In this document: one piece after another, positions 1-5,661 of the stretch
Layout: each line of letters begins with the position of its first letter
How positions within the stretch are numbered: the first letter of the stretch is position 1
Assembly: GCA_029976905.1 (NCBI GenBank)
Contig: JAPOLW010000267.1
Location: 1 to 5,755 of the forward strand
Length of the DNA stretch: 5,755 nt
From: a bacterium
GTDB lineage: Bacteria; Desulfobacterota; Binatia; UBA12015
Direction: 5' to 3'
The notes under the pieces: model-generated
Told to the model about the DNA's origin: nothing
Seen by the model: the letters and a program-made list of their open reading frames with translations, nothing else
Databases searched by the model: none
Translations under genes and position numbers: made by a program

Positions 1-158
1 ACCGGGCGCAGCCGCTTGCCCGAACCCAGGACCGCGTAGCGCATCGCGCGCACCAGGGAGGCCGGGCGACCTCCCCCCGCGGTCAGAAGGCGCGCGAGCT
101 CGGCATCGACCTCGCGGCGCCGCGCGCGAAGGTAAGGATCGAGCTCGAATGGCTTCAC
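1..158 (-). CDS. ispA: Polyprenyl (farnesyl/geranylgeranyl-type) diphosphate synthase, N-terminal fragment
   Basis: This is the first 52 codons of a gene that runs off the left edge. The fragment begins MKPFELDPYLRARRREVDAE and reaches a segment ending GSGKRLRP at residues 45-52. That is the first conserved region of trans-isoprenyl diphosphate synthases, in which the Lys (48) and second Arg (51) bind isopentenyl diphosphate. The aspartate-rich catalytic motifs lie outside the window. Enzymes of this family condense isopentenyl diphosphate with allylic diphosphates in the cytoplasm, giving the C15/C20 precursors of undecaprenyl phosphate and quinones. The start is a GTG sharing four bases (GTGA) with the xseB stop. 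A GGAG sequence at 163-166 lies 4 nt upstream, inside the last xseB codons. The position directly after xseB is the usual place for ispA in many Proteobacteria. The exact chain length of the product cannot be told from this fragment. Confidence 0.88.
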   Translation of the reverse strand, partial: MKPFELDPYLRARRREVDAELARLLTAGGGRPASLVRAMRYAVLGSGKRLRP

Positions 159-406
159 GAGTCTCCATCCGCGGCGTCACGCACACGCAGCACCCCGTCG
201 GCGTCACGAACCAGAATTTCGACCCGGCGCTCCACCTCGCCCAGCTTCTCGTGCAACAACCGCAGGAGCCCGATCCCCTTCTCGAACGCATCCAGGGACT
301 CTTCGAGTGGAAGGTTTCCCTGCTCGAGCTTGCCCACGATACCCTCGAGAGACTTCATCCCGTCCTCGAAACCAACCTCTCCCTGGGTGTCGTCTTTCTC
401 CGCCAT
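155..406 (-). CDS. xseB: Exodeoxyribonuclease VII small subunit
   Basis: This 83-residue protein has the typical length and single helical-hairpin pattern of XseB. It contains FEDGMKSLEGIVGKLEQGN at residues 13-31, LPLEESLDAFEKGIGLLR at 32-49, then a charged amphipathic helix (EKLGEVERRVEILV). The family consensus is FEeal..Le.IV..LE.G.lpLEeSl..fe.G..L, and it matches nearly position by position. Several XseB chains bind the large subunit XseA to form exonuclease VII, which degrades single-stranded DNA from both ends into short oligonucleotides. The ATG directly abuts the TGA of xseA. It has the best ribosome binding site in the window (AAGGAGG at 412-418), so the small subunit may be made in excess over XseA, as its stoichiometry requires. 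The C-terminal acidic tail (DAADGDS) is not conserved in the family. Confidence 0.96.
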   Translation of the reverse strand: MAEKDDTQGEVGFEDGMKSLEGIVGKLEQGNLPLEESLDAFEKGIGLLRLLHEKLGEVERRVEILVRDADGVLRVRDAADGDS

Positions 407-1804
407 TCAGTCCTCCTTCTCCGACGGTCGGACCGCATCGTCCGCCATCTCGCGCGACTCGACGCGCGCCCGCGCCGTCCCCCGCGCCAGCCGCACCTCG
501 ATCCCATCGCCAATCTCCACCTGGCGCGCATCACGCACGATCGTGCCGTCTCCCAGACGCGTCAGAGAAAAGCCCCGGTCGAGAACGGCCAATGGAGAGA
601 GCGCCTGGATCTGACCGGCACGCCCATCGAACTGCGCGCGAGCCCGCTGGACGCGCCCCGCCATGGCGGCTTCGAGGCGGCCCCCGAGCATGCCGAGACC
701 ACGACGCCGCAGATCCGTCTGCGGAAGATGCAGCCGCAGCCGTCCCGCCGCCCGCTCGAGCCCCCCGCGGCGCACGGGCGTGAGTTCCCCGAGCGCCGCC
801 CGGGCCCGTGCCGCCAACGCGGCGAGCCGGGAGCGCCGCTCCACGACCACGCTCCGGGGGTCCCCCAGAACCACATCGCACGCCCGCAGCCGCGTGCGCG
901 CCAACTCCACCCGCCGCCGCACGCTCGAGTCGAGCCGTTGCCCAAAGCCCTCCAGGCGCTCCGCCAGCTCGTCACGATCGGGCACGCACCGCTGCGCTGC
1001 GGCCGTCGGCGTCGCGACCCGGAGGTCGGCGGCGAAGTCGGCCAGCGTCGTATCGACCTCGTGACCAATCCCGGCGACGATGGGGATGCGCGATCGGGCA
1101 ATCGCCCGCACCACCGCCTCCTCGTTGAAGCACCAAAGGTCCTCCATCGAACCGCCGCCGCGGCCCAGGATGATGACATCCGGGCTTCCCTGCCGATTGA
1201 GATCGTCCAGAGCGTCGGCAATGTCCTCGGCCGCCCCGCGCCCCTGCACCCGGCAAGGGCGGATCAACATGTGGCGGTCGGCAAAGCGTTGCTCGAGGAT
1301 CTCCAGAATGTCGTGCAGGGCGGCGCTCCCGGCCGCCGTCGCAATACCGATGACCCGGGGCAGAGCCGGAATCGGGCGCTTGCGCTCTTCGTCGAAGAGC
1401 CCCTCGGCTCGCAGGCGCGTCCGTCGCTCCTCGAGCGCCCGGGCGAGCGCCCCGACGCCGTGCGGCTCGATGTCGTCCACCTGCAGGCGCAAGCGCCCGT
1501 GCGGACCGTAGAAGTCGACCTTGCGCACCAGCGCGAGGACGAGGTTTCCGTCCTCCGGGGTGAACGGGAGGCGGGCGCGCTGACCATTCCAGATGACCGC
1601 CTCGACCTGACCCTTTTCGTCTTTGAGAGAGAAGAAGGCGTGGCCGCTCCGAAGCACCTTGAAACCGCTGATCTCGCCCTCGAGCCAGAAACGGTTCGGG
1701 AAGAGTTCCTGCAGCCCGACCTGGAGCCGGACGACGAGGTCGCCGACCCGGACGGTCCGGCGCGCCGTCCCGCCCGGGGCCGCGAGGCCCGTCCCCGCGT
1801 TCAC
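407..1804 (-). CDS. xseA: Exodeoxyribonuclease VII large subunit
   Basis: The protein has 465 residues, close to the roughly 450 usual for XseA. Residues 18-113 form the N-terminal OB-fold that binds single-stranded DNA (VGDLVVRLQ, FWLEGEISGFK, GHAFFSLKDEKGQVEAVIW). The catalytic core follows, with GRGGGSMEDLWCFNEE at 214-229 and GIGHEVDTTLADFAAD at 245-260, then the RVATPTAAA block. These are the hallmark motifs of the XseA nuclease domain. Residues 275-400 are Arg/Leu/Ala-rich and match the long helical region that binds XseB. The C-terminal LSPLAVLDRGFSLTR (402-416) and GDGIEVRLARG are also family signatures. The usual TSPTGAA-like segment reads TAAGSAA here (156-162). Translation starts at a GTG that overlaps the ctpA stop by four bases (GTGA), and no good ribosome binding site is visible, so initiation probably depends on coupling to ctpA. 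With xseB it forms exonuclease VII, a cytoplasmic repair nuclease. Confidence 0.96.
   Translation of the reverse strand: MNAGTGLAAPGGTARRTVRVGDLVVRLQVGLQELFPNRFWLEGEISGFKVLRSGHAFFSLKDEKGQVEAVIWNGQRARLPFTPEDGNLVLALVRKVDFYGPHGRLRLQVDDIEPHGVGALARALEERRTRLRAEGLFDEERKRPIPALPRVIGIATAAGSAALHDILEILEQRFADRHMLIRPCRVQGRGAAEDIADALDDLNRQGSPDVIILGRGGGSMEDLWCFNEEAVVRAIARSRIPIVAGIGHEVDTTLADFAADLRVATPTAAAQRCVPDRDELAERLEGFGQRLDSSVRRRVELARTRLRACDVVLGDPRSVVVERRSRLAALAARARAALGELTPVRRGGLERAAGRLRLHLPQTDLRRRGLGMLGGRLEAAMAGRVQRARAQFDGRAGQIQALSPLAVLDRGFSLTRLGDGTIVRDARQVEIGDGIEVRLARGTARARVESREMADDAVRPSEKED
412..418 (-). promoter_or_regulatory. Strong Shine-Dalgarno site for xseB
   Basis: The minus strand reads AAGGAGGACTGAATG: a full AAGGAGG, five bases, then the xseB ATG. 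The site is encoded inside the last codons of xseA (Lys-Glu-Asp-stop). It fixes the xseB start and contrasts with the weak sites at the GTG starts of xseA and ftsX, suggesting stronger initiation for the small subunit. Confidence 0.8.
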
Positions 1805-3165
1805 TTCTTGGCCACGAGGGTCTTGAAGACGTTCCAGCTCTTCAGAAGCTCGAGGGCCCGATCCAGCTGCGGATCCTGGCCGGGCTCGCCAATGACGCCC
1901 GCGCTCTCCGGCGCCACGTACTGGATCTGTTTTGGCTTCGGCGTCCCGTCGTCCTCGCCGTCCTCGTTCTCGATGTGATTGGGGAGGTTCTCCTCACGCA
2001 GGAACTCCTGCGGCACGGCCCGCCCGTCCTGGCGCACCAGGCGGACGTTGTTCTCCATCACGATGTCCGGGACGATCCCGGTGGCCTGAATCGAACGGCC
2101 GTTGGGCGTGTAGTACCGGGCCGTCGTCAACCGGATCGCCGAGGAGTCGTCGAGCGGCAGGATGGTCTGGACCGAGCCCTTGCCGAAGGTCTTCGTTCCG
2201 AGAACGAGAGCCCGTTTGTGGTCCTGGAGGGCGCCGGCGACGATCTCCGCCGCACTCGCGGTGCCTCCATTGACGAGCACGACGACCGGAAAATCGGTGT
2301 GGCTCCCCTCTTTGTGGGCGAAGTATTTCTGCTTCTGGTTGTCGAGCCGACCGTCGGTGTAGACGATCATCCCCGAGTCGAGGAATTCGTCGGTCACCTT
2401 CACCGCTTGCGAGAGCAGGCCTCCGGGATCGTTGCGGAGGTCGAGGACCAGACCACGAAGACTGCCGCCGTTGGCCTTCGCAATCTCGCCGATCGCTTCG
2501 TCGACATTCTCCGCCGTGCGCTCCTGGAATTGCGTGATCCGGACGTAGCCGTAGCCGTCACCGAGATCGCGGGACTTGACGCTCTGGATCTGGATGTCCT
2601 CGCGCGTGATCGAAAAGTCGATCAGGTCGGCCTTCCCCTCGCGCTTGATCGAAATGGTGACCTTCGACCCTGGACGCCCCCGCATCTTCTTGACCGCGTC
2701 CATCAAGGACATGTCCTTGGTGAACTCGCCCTCGATCTTGATGATCTGGTCGCCCGGCTCGATGCCAGCCCGGTGCGCCGGCGTGTCCTCGATCGGAGAA
2801 ACGACGGTCAGGATGCCGCTTCGGTTGGTGATCTCGATGCCCAGCCCACCGAAGCTTCCCTTCGTGTCGACCTGGAGTTCCTTGTAGAGCTCGGGCGTCA
2901 GATAGGCGCTGTGCGGATCGAGGGACTCGAGCATTCCGTTGACGGCGCCTTCGAGCAGATCCTTGGTCATCACGTCTTCGACGTAGTTCTTCTGGACGAT
3001 CGTGAGGATGCTCGTGAAGGTCTCGAGTCGATCGTAGGCCTCGTCGCTCACGGCCGAGACCGACCGAACCGAGCGACCGCCAGAGAAAAGGACCGCCATG
3101 ACGACGCCGAAGGCGAAAATCGTCAGCCAGGCCCGGCGTCGCGACCGGGAAGGAGCGGCCTTCAT
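1801..3165 (-). CDS. ctpA: Periplasmic C-terminal processing serine protease (peptidase S41)
   Basis: The protein has 454 residues. An N-terminal signal or anchor segment (basic RSRRRAW, then hydrophobic residues 13-28) places it in the periplasm. Residues 41-95 are the CTP N-terminal cap with LESLDPHSAYLTP. A PDZ domain follows at about 103-185 (GLGIEI, AGIEPGDQIIKIEG). The S41 protease core includes GYVRITQF, GLVLDLRNDPGGLL and NGGTASAAEIVAGALQDH. By position, Ser304 is the nucleophile and Lys329 (in TFGKGSVQ) the general base, 25 residues apart as in E. coli Prc. Asp315 and Gln333 sit at the spacing of the other conserved catalytic-site residues. The fold therefore looks intact and active. 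CTPs cleave proteins near exposed C-termini, and in several bacteria they control peptidoglycan hydrolases. Its position right after the EnvC-like domain fits that role, but its substrate here is inferred. The ATG is preceded by ACAGGA, 8 nt upstream. An acidic stretch near residues 399-407 (ENEDGEDDG) lies in a variable tail region. Confidence 0.95.
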   Translation of the reverse strand: MKAAPSRSRRRAWLTIFAFGVVMAVLFSGGRSVRSVSAVSDEAYDRLETFTSILTIVQKNYVEDVMTKDLLEGAVNGMLESLDPHSAYLTPELYKELQVDTKGSFGGLGIEITNRSGILTVVSPIEDTPAHRAGIEPGDQIIKIEGEFTKDMSLMDAVKKMRGRPGSKVTISIKREGKADLIDFSITREDIQIQSVKSRDLGDGYGYVRITQFQERTAENVDEAIGEIAKANGGSLRGLVLDLRNDPGGLLSQAVKVTDEFLDSGMIVYTDGRLDNQKQKYFAHKEGSHTDFPVVVLVNGGTASAAEIVAGALQDHKRALVLGTKTFGKGSVQTILPLDDSSAIRLTTARYYTPNGRSIQATGIVPDIVMENNVRLVRQDGRAVPQEFLREENLPNHIENEDGEDDGTPKPKQIQYVAPESAGVIGEPGQDPQLDRALELLKSWNVFKTLVAKK

Positions 3166-3206
3166 ACGAGTTGTCCTGTGGGGTGCTGGCTTGAGGAGAA
3201 CTTCAT
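3162..3206 (-). other. Possible 14-codon upstream ORF coupled to ctpA
   Basis: An ATG at 3206 opens a short frame, MKFSSSQHPTGQLV, ending in a TGA that shares four bases (ATGA, 3162-3165) with the ctpA start. The same kind of 4-bp overlap joins other gene pairs in this operon. The ctpA ribosome binding site lies inside this frame. Its own upstream GGAAAG sits too close to the ATG to be a convincing binding site. It could be a leader peptide that couples ctpA translation to ribosome flow, or a chance frame. I cannot tell which from a single sequence. Confidence 0.22.
3174..3179 (-). promoter_or_regulatory. Shine-Dalgarno site for ctpA
   Basis: The minus strand reads ACAGGA, then eight bases, then the ctpA ATG at 3165. 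This spacing supports the chosen start, which leaves a normal signal sequence (basic stretch, then a hydrophobic core) right at the N-terminus. It is the only complete gene besides ftsE that does not overlap its upstream neighbour. Confidence 0.6.
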
Positions 3207-3209
3207 CTT

Positions 3210-3226
3210 TCCGAGCTTACCTCGAA
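3210..3226 (-). other. Small hairpin in the gap upstream of ctpA
   Basis: On the minus strand TTCGAG, a five-base loop (GTAAG) and CTCGGA can pair as a six-base stem with one G-T wobble. It sits in the 74-nt gap between the ftsX-envC stop and ctpA, four bases before the ATG of the possible leader ORF. There is no T-run after it, so it is not an intrinsic terminator. It could affect local translation or transcript processing. Stems this short also occur by chance. Confidence 0.25.
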
Positions 3227-3239
3227 CAAAGCCCATTGC

Positions 3240-4814
3240 CTACCGCCAGGATGTCACGCTCGTCCCGCCCGACCCCGGCTCTCCCGAGCTGCGGTCCGGG
3301 GCGTCGGCGACCCAGCCCAGGGGATCGACGGCCACTCCGTGCCGCCGGATCGCGAAGTAGAGCAGGCCTGGACGCGCCCAGGCGACGGCCTGGCCGGCAT
3401 CGACTTCCTCGCCGACGGTGACCAGCGAACGCGCGATCCGGGCATAAACGCTATAGGTCCGACGACCGTGGTCCACGACCACGACCGGCCCCGGACCGGG
3501 CACTTCCCCCACATACGCCACCCGGCCGGGCGCCGTGGCGCGCACCGGCTCTCCGGCACGGGTGCGCAACCCGACCCCATTGCGAAACTCCGCCGTGCCG
3601 CGGCGCTGGCCGGCGTCGTCGTAGGAGATCTCGACCGCACCATCCACGGGCTGCCGTCTCGGGACGATCGCGGGCCCTCGCAGCCGCGTCGAGTGCAACG
3701 CTTCGCGCATCTGCGCTCGCTCCTGCTCGAGCCGATCGCACCGGGCCTCTTCGACCGCCAGGGCCGCTCCGTCAACGGCGCGTTTGGCCGCCGCAATGCG
3801 GAGGCGGATGTCGTCGCCGGCCGCGGCCGCGGCAATTCCGCGACGCTCGGTCGCCGCAAGCCCCTTGCGCGCCACGTGCCGGGCTCGACGACAGACGGAA
3901 ACCTCCCGGGACAGGGCCCGCAGAATGTCCCCGACGCGGACCAGTCCGCCGCCCGACGGCGGTGACGGCCAGGCGGGCTCGGCTCGCCCGAGGACCGCGC
4001 TGAGAATCATCGCGAGGACGATCGTGCCGCGCGCCGCATGGACCACCGCACGCCGCGCTCCCAGCCACGCGAGCGCCAGGGTTCCACCGACGAGGACGGC
4101 TCCCCCGTATGCGAGCCCGGCCGGCGCGATCGCCCCCCCTCCCCGCCAGGCGGCCAGGCCACCGATGGCCGGAAGGATACCGGCCAGAGCCGTCCCGCCG
4201 ACCAGGACCGCCAGAGGTCCGGACAGGGCCCGCGTCTCCCTGCCGAGGAGCACCCGGGCACCGATCTCCTCCCGACACGCCTGACCAAGCCACCGCGCGC
4301 CGCCGAGGATGGCTGCCACCAGGATCACGAGTCCGAGGACCACGAGCGCAAGGCCCTCCAACGAGAGACGCGCCACCGCTCCCGCGGTCGGAGGAGCGGG
4401 CGTACCGGCAGTCAGGTCGATGAGGTCGACGACCCCGGAAGTCCCACGCACCCGGTCGAGGAAACCGGGAGGGACTCCCGCGCCGCTGGCGAGAAGCATT
4501 TCGAGGACGGTGAGGTGGTCCGGTCCGATCTCCGGCTGCCCCGCCCGTGCCAGAATCTTTCCGGCTCGATGTTCTGCGACGATGCGCGCGCGCGGTTCCC
4601 GCTCGATGACCGCGCGGACGCCGGCGCCCTCCCCGCTCCGGACGAGAACGTAGTATCGTACTCCCTCCGGGATGCGGGCCGACCATTGCTGCGCCCGCCA
4701 GGTGAGGCTCCCGCCCAGGACCATCGAACCGGTGGCCAGAAAGGTGATCGCCCACAACCCCAGCAACCCACCACGGACCCGTGCTGCAGGCAGAGAGGTC
4801 CAGTCGAAGCTCAC
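3240..4814 (-). CDS. FtsX-like membrane protein fused in frame to an EnvC-like degenerate LytM domain
   Basis: This 524-residue protein starts at a GTG that overlaps the ftsE stop by four bases (GTGA). Residues 1-255 have FtsX architecture: TM1 about 17-37, a periplasmic domain 38-150, TM2 152-172, a cytoplasmic loop with the FtsX-like REEIGARVLLGRETR (181-195), TM3 200-222 and TM4 229-250. A typical FtsX would end here. Instead the frame continues through RRAVVHAARG into a short hydrophobic run (264-275) and GRAEPAW, which looks exactly like a signal peptide. Then come a helical region of about 90 residues (291-378, with Cys308 and Cys359) and a LytM/M23 domain (392-503). The LytM part resembles E. 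coli EnvC, for example LLYFAIRRHGVAVDP. The zinc-ligand positions of active M23 enzymes hold Arg411, Gly415, Arg459, Leu484 and Tyr486. It should therefore be an amidase activator, not a hydrolase. With FtsE it would form an FtsEX-EnvC machine controlling septal cell-wall splitting. A lost stop codon, or a sequencing indel, could explain the fusion. Confidence 0.85.
   Translation of the reverse strand: MSFDWTSLPAARVRGGLLGLWAITFLATGSMVLGGSLTWRAQQWSARIPEGVRYYVLVRSGEGAGVRAVIEREPRARIVAEHRAGKILARAGQPEIGPDHLTVLEMLLASGAGVPPGFLDRVRGTSGVVDLIDLTAGTPAPPTAGAVARLSLEGLALVVLGLVILVAAILGGARWLGQACREEIGARVLLGRETRALSGPLAVLVGGTALAGILPAIGGLAAWRGGGAIAPAGLAYGGAVLVGGTLALAWLGARRAVVHAARGTIVLAMILSAVLGRAEPAWPSPPSGGGLVRVGDILRALSREVSVCRRARHVARKGLAATERRGIAAAAAGDDIRLRIAAAKRAVDGAALAVEEARCDRLEQERAQMREALHSTRLRGPAIVPRRQPVDGAVEISYDDAGQRRGTAEFRNGVGLRTRAGEPVRATAPGRVAYVGEVPGPGPVVVVDHGRRTYSVYARIARSLVTVGEEVDAGQAVAWARPGLLYFAIRRHGVAVDPLGWVADAPDRSSGEPGSGGTSVTSWR
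3981..4046 (-). other. Buried signal peptide / possible internal start of the EnvC part
   Basis: This covers codons 257-278 of the ftsX-envC frame. It begins with a GTG (4044-4046) that has GGGAG at 4058-4062, 11 bases upstream. It encodes a basic stretch (H259, R262), a 12-residue hydrophobic core TIVLAMILSAVL, and G-R-A at 276-278, a fair signal peptidase I site. The core is short for a membrane span but normal for a cleavable signal. Either EnvC is also made separately from this GTG, or the fusion is cleaved after Ala278, or the segment acts as a fifth membrane helix tethering EnvC to FtsX. All three place the LytM domain in the periplasm. Confidence 0.45.
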
Positions 4815-5494
4815 GAGACCGCCGCTGCGTCCTCGCGTCGCGAATCCCAGGCGACACGCCCCTGCTCCAGGAAGACGACGCGGTCGACATCGAGCCCGGC
4901 GACGCCGGGCTGCTGGCTCAACACGATCACGGTGGCGCCGCGCGCCGCTTCTTGCGCGAGCAATTGTCCCAGGCGGTCCTCGCCCGCGGCATCGAGTCCC
5001 GCCCCTGGTTCGTCGGCGAGAATGAGTCCGGCGTCCTCGCGCACCAAAGCGCGCGCAAGGCAGACCAATCGTCGGGTACCGACCGACAAGGTCTCCACCA
5101 ATCGGTCGGCCACGGCACGACAACCGACGCGTGCCAGGGCCGCGATCGCCCGCTCCTGGGCGCGCCCCGCAGACTCGCCCTGGATGGCGAGGGCGAGAGC
5201 CACGTTCTGCACCGCGCTGGCCCGAGAGACGAGTTGGGAATGCTGCGGAATGACGGCCAGTCGGCGACGATGGGCCGCCAGAACATCGCTTGCATCCGGT
5301 GCGAGCGGAACTCCGTCGACCGTGATCCATCCACGCGTCGGTGCCTCGAGACCGCAGAGCAACCGCGCGAGGACGGACTTGCCGGCGCCCGCGGAACCCG
5401 AGATCAGCGCCGTCTCGGCGCCGATCGAGAGCGTGACGTCAGAGAGAACCTCGGTCGCCCCGTATGCGCGCGCCACGTGAAAAAGCCGAACCAT
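4811..5494 (-). CDS. ftsE: FtsE-like ABC transporter ATP-binding protein, divergent
   Basis: From the ATG at 5494 the protein has 227 residues and begins MVRLFHVARAYG, aligning with the usual FtsE start (E. coli FtsE has 222). Walker A is GSAGAGKS (33-40, Lys39), the Q-loop is Gln84 in VIPQHSQLV, and Walker B is LILADEP with catalytic Glu162. The D-loop is GAGLD (164-168). Two motifs are unusual. The ABC signature, normally LSGGE/Q, reads LSVGT (136-140), and the H-loop, normally A-T-H-D, reads LSQQ (192-195), so Gln194 replaces the switch histidine. FtsE partners FtsX and powers or gates activation of cell-wall hydrolases. The direct overlap with an FtsX-like gene (GTGA at 4811-4814) and the EnvC-like domain behind it make FtsE the best name over other small ABC ATPases such as LolD. 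A TTG at 5602 would add 36 residues without FtsE similarity. No strong ribosome binding site precedes the ATG. Confidence 0.85.
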   Translation of the reverse strand: MVRLFHVARAYGATEVLSDVTLSIGAETALISGSAGAGKSVLARLLCGLEAPTRGWITVDGVPLAPDASDVLAAHRRRLAVIPQHSQLVSRASAVQNVALALAIQGESAGRAQERAIAALARVGCRAVADRLVETLSVGTRRLVCLARALVREDAGLILADEPGAGLDAAGEDRLGQLLAQEAARGATVIVLSQQPGVAGLDVDRVVFLEQGRVAWDSRREDAAAVS

Positions 5495-5661
5495 GGGCTG
5501 CGGGCCCCCCGCCCGCCAGCGAGCAAATAACGCGGGATCCGCCTCGAGGGCAACCCAGTGGGGCGCCGGGGGCGCACCCCGCCGGCGCGTGATGTCGCCC
5601 AACGGCCTCGCCGCCGGACAGGCCGATTGCCGCGGCCGCGGGCGTCGGCGGACGCATCAGG
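5495..5661. other. Leader region upstream of ftsE with no supported gene
   Basis: I see no recognisable coding region between the repeats and the ftsE ATG. The ftsE frame stays open up to a stop at 5657-5659, with a TTG at 5602 as the only upstream start. The encoded extension (rich in Pro, Arg and Ala) resembles nothing I know. The short AT-richer patch near 5523-5530 (minus strand TTATTTGC) stands out in the GC-rich background and could be part of a promoter, but there is no matching upstream element that I would call. The operon promoter may lie here or beyond the right edge. Confidence 0.4.

Noticed and set aside
149..1978. Very long plus-strand ORF (609 codons) opposite xseB, xseA and the end of ctpA
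   Set aside because: It lies wholly antisense to genes with clear family motifs. Its product is rich in Arg, Pro and His with no recognisable domain, as expected for the antisense of high-GC codons.
3210..3226. Intrinsic terminator between ftsX-envC and ctpA
   Set aside because: The stem is only six bases with a wobble pair, and no T-run follows on the minus strand.
1975..3360. Plus-strand ORF (461 codons) opposite ctpA
   Set aside because: It is antisense to the well-conserved S41 protease. Its Asp/Arg/Val-rich content mirrors the codons of ctpA, and there is no ribosome binding site or domain.
3240..5330. Extension of the ftsX-envC frame upstream to 5330
   Set aside because: The extra region lies inside ftsE in another frame and reads as Arg/Gly-rich noise. 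The GTG at 4814 gives a normal FtsX N-terminus and a GTGA overlap.
4038..5480. Plus-strand ORF (480 codons) opposite ftsX and ftsE
   Set aside because: It is another GC-rich antisense shadow. The product is low-complexity (Pro/Arg/Ser/Gly) and the opposite strand carries recognisable ATPase and membrane motifs.
4811..5602. Longer FtsE from the TTG at 5602
   Set aside because: The added 36 residues do not resemble FtsE, whereas the ATG at 5494 matches the usual start of the family. The TTG has a weak GAGG nearby, so I keep it only as an unlikely alternative.
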